This document shows, in pieces, positions 31,900 to 33,548 of a stretch of DNA of 33,548 nucleotides. The notes beneath the pieces were generated by a model. That model was given only the letters and a program-made list of their open reading frames with translations, did no database searches and was not told where the DNA came from. Numbering within the stretch: the stretch's first letter is position 1; each line of letters opens with the position of its first letter. The stretch covers positions 1 to 33,548 of the forward strand of contig CACLAC010000009.1 in NCBI GenBank assembly GCA_902604785.1, read 5' to 3'. This DNA is from an uncultured Pelagibacteraceae bacterium (GTDB lineage: Bacteria > Pseudomonadota > Alphaproteobacteria > Pelagibacterales > Pelagibacteraceae). Both the position numbers and the translations under genes were made by a program.

Positions 31900-32547
31900 C
31901 TATTTTTTAGCTATCAGAGTTTCTCCAGCAATAGTTTTTTGACCCACTTGAACTAGTGGCTCATAGTTTTCGAAATATAAATCAGCTCTACTTCCAAATC
32001 TTATCATTCCTATTCTTGTACCTTGTTGCAATTCTTGATCTATGGATGTTTCTGTCACAATTCTTCTAGCAACCAGCCCAGCTATTTGTACTACTATTAC
32101 ATCTTCACCTTGAGAATTTTTTATTTTATAATAATTTCTTTCATTGTCTTCACTCGCTTTATCTAATGATGCATTAATAAATTTTCCTGGTTTATATAAT
32201 ATTTCAGAAACTTTTCCTGAACATGGAGACCTGTTAACATGACAGTCAAATACATTCATGAATATACTAACTTTTTTAAATTTCCTATTTTCTAAACCAA
32301 GCTCTTTAGGTCCTTCAGTTTCCATTACCTGCAATACTTCACCATCAGCTGGACTAGTTAAATAGTTTTCATTTCCAATTGAAATTCTTTCAGGGTCTCT
32401 AAAAAAATAATAACACCAAATTGTAAGAACAAATCCTATAAACCCTAAAAAACCATTTATGAAATATAAAATAATTGTTACTGCTACAAAAATTACAAGA
32501 AACTTGTAACCTTCATCATGAATTTTTGGAAAAATTTTATCTAACAT
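31900..32547 (-). CDS. psd: Phosphatidylserine decarboxylase proenzyme
   Basis: Psd decarboxylates phosphatidylserine to phosphatidylethanolamine using a pyruvoyl group formed by self-cleavage. The 215-residue protein starts with MLDKIFPKIHDEGYKFL; an in-frame TTG three codons upstream is not preferred. It has an N-terminal membrane region, then FRDPERI, TSPADGEVLQV at about 61-71, FMNVFDCHVNRSPCSGKV at about 95-112 and IGMIRFGSRADLYF near 180-193. The Gly-Ser in RFGSR is the expected cleavage and pyruvoyl site of the short (archaeal/alphaproteobacterial) Psd type. pssA follows after four bases. A 74-base gap separates it from the divergent icd gene. Confidence 0.94.
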   Translation of the reverse strand: MLDKIFPKIHDEGYKFLVIFVAVTIILYFINGFLGFIGFVLTIWCYYFFRDPERISIGNENYLTSPADGEVLQVMETEGPKELGLENRKFKKVSIFMNVFDCHVNRSPCSGKVSEILYKPGKFINASLDKASEDNERNYYKIKNSQGEDVIVVQIAGLVARRIVTETSIDQELQQGTRIGMIRFGSRADLYFENYEPLVQVGQKTIAGETLIAKK

Positions 32548-32621
32548 AATCGCCAAACCATTAATTTTGGGTTAATATGTATACAAAAAGAATAAATTCA
32601 ACTAATAAGATATGTCAATTA
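32548..32621. promoter_or_regulatory. Divergent promoter region of psd-pssA and icd
   Basis: This 74-base gap separates two divergent starts and must hold both promoters. It contains TTGACA on the minus strand near 32618-32613 and GTATAC near 32579-32584, which could form part of a -10 box (TATACA) for the psd side. Spacing does not fit one consensus promoter, so exact boxes are not assigned. Confidence 0.4.
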
Positions 32622-33548
32622 ATGAGTAAAATTAAGGTAAAAAACCCTATCGTTGAATTAGATGGCGATGAAATGACCAGAGTTATTTGGGAATTTATAA
32701 AAAACAAGCTTATCCTTCCTTATGTAGACTTAGGCATTGAATACTATGACCTTAGTATGAAAAGTAGAGACGATACCAATGATCAAATAACAGTAGATTG
32801 TGCAAAAGCAATAAAGAAAAACGGAGTGGGTATTAAGTGTGCAACAATAACTGCTGATGAATTAAGAGTAAAAGAATTTAATTTAAAGAAAATGTGGAGA
32901 TCTCCTAATGGAACAATAAGAAATATTATAGGAGGAACGGTATTTAGAGAACCAATTATTTGTAAAAATATTCCTAAACTGGTTCCATCTTGGACAGATC
33001 CACTCATTATTGGAAGACATGCTTTTGGAGATCAATATAGAGCAACAGATTTTTTAGTCCCTGGAAAAGGTAAACTAGAAATTAAATGGACTTCCGAAGA
33101 TGGAAAAGATCAAAAAAATTATGAAGTATTTAATTTTCCAGGACCTGGAATTGCACTGTCAATGTATAATTTGGATAAGTCTATTGAAGACTTTGCAAGA
33201 TCTTGCTTCAATTATGGATTAATAAAAAAATGGCCAGTTTATCTTTCAACAAAAAATACAATTTTAAAAAAATACGATGGGAGATTTAAAGATATTTTTC
33301 AAAAAGTATTTGATGAAGATTTTAAAACTGAATATGATAAAAATAATATAACTTATGAACATAGATTGATTGATGATATGGTTGCTTGTGCAATGAAGTG
33401 GAGTGGAAAATATATCTGGGCATGTAAAAACTATGATGGAGATGTACAGTCAGATACTGTTGCTCAAGGATATGGTTCATTAGGTTTAATGACCAGTGTG
33501 TTATTAGCTCCAGATGGTAGAACAATGGAAGCTGAAGCAGCTCATGGT
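32622..33548 (+). CDS. icd: NADP-dependent isocitrate dehydrogenase, 3' end missing
   Basis: This enzyme oxidises isocitrate to 2-oxoglutarate in the TCA cycle with NADP. The frame is open from ATG 32622 to the window end, giving 309 residues; the complete dimeric enzyme is about 400. It begins [20 protein letters not shown], as in the eukaryote-like dimeric (type II) IDH of alphaproteobacteria. Other segments are [39 protein letters not shown] in pieces (the phospho-site Ser/Asn region), [16 protein letters not shown], and [28 protein letters not shown] with the metal-binding Asp residues. The last residues, EAEAAHG, are the cofactor-binding loop. It is divergent from psd across 74 bases. 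Confidence 0.95.
   Translation, partial: MSKIKVKNPIVELDGDEMTRVIWEFIKNKLILPYVDLGIEYYDLSMKSRDDTNDQITVDCAKAIKKNGVGIKCATITADELRVKEFNLKKMWRSPNGTIRNIIGGTVFREPIICKNIPKLVPSWTDPLIIGRHAFGDQYRATDFLVPGKGKLEIKWTSEDGKDQKNYEVFNFPGPGIALSMYNLDKSIEDFARSCFNYGLIKKWPVYLSTKNTILKKYDGRFKDIFQKVFDEDFKTEYDKNNITYEHRLIDDMVACAMKWSGKYIWACKNYDGDVQSDTVAQGYGSLGLMTSVLLAPDGRTMEAEAAHG

Noticed and set aside
1..33548. CRISPR arrays, transposons, tRNA or rRNA genes
   Set aside because: No regularly spaced repeats, transposase-like genes, cloverleaf-like or rRNA-like stretches were recognised; gaps are too short to hide them.

Overview
The window is strongly A+T-rich, densely packed and almost free of non-coding DNA. Neighbouring genes often overlap by 1-20 bases, and no gap exceeds about 115 bases. 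I see no tRNA, rRNA, CRISPR array or insertion sequence. Gene content (NAD-linked formate dehydrogenase, TRAP transporter, PssA/Psd next to an NADP isocitrate dehydrogenase, DUF1244, DUF2805, CFA-like lipid methylase) and compactness point to a streamlined marine alphaproteobacterium, most likely Pelagibacterales (SAR11) or a close relative. This is inferred from style and family membership, not from a database search.

Layout. (1) 1-9543: 3' part of the formate dehydrogenase beta subunit, the alpha subunit, molybdopterin genes moaA-moaC-moaD-moaE, a two-gene XdhC-type maturation factor on the opposite strand, DUF1244, a DMT permease, moaB and a TauE/SafE permease. This is mostly one molybdoenzyme block: enzyme, cofactor synthesis and probable cofactor maturation. 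(2) 9544-11742: exported MsrA, a small methyltransferase and a D-amino-acid-oxidase-type flavoenzyme. (3) 11777-20661: a light/photo-oxidative damage island. It has an SDR lacking catalytic residues, an FeS-BCP-type (DPRP) photolyase with altered cysteine ligands, a DCC-family protein, a tiny DUF2256 zinc-ribbon gene, an antenna-less photolyase-like FAD protein with an unexplained C-terminal domain, DUF2805, a small membrane protein, a canonical SDR, a DUF3833 lipoprotein, a CFA/UfaM-like lipid methylase, DUF1365 and an FAD amine-oxidase-like enzyme. (4) 20658-23943: a DMT permease and the 5-oxoprolinase genes pxpC, pxpB and divergent pxpA. pxpB, pxpC and the DMT permease run without a gap into the lipid genes of region 3. 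(5) 23944-27621: TPR protein, DoxX-like protein and a DctM-DctQ-DctP TRAP transporter with a GC-rich hairpin between dctP and dctQ. (6) 27735-33548: TerC-like protein, panB, TPR protein, rlmE, a GT8-like protein, pssA, psd and the 5' part of NADP-dependent icd.

The most rewarding part is the island at about 11.8-20.7 kb, where DNA photorepair and membrane-lipid modification genes sit together. Several of its proteins depart from textbook versions: lost Fe-S ligands, lost SDR catalytic residues, and a photolyase fold with the domain order apparently reversed. Other points are the dctP/dctQ hairpin touching the dctQ start codon, di-glycine codons of MoaA and MoaD doubling as ribosome-binding sites, and XdhC domains split by one in-frame stop.
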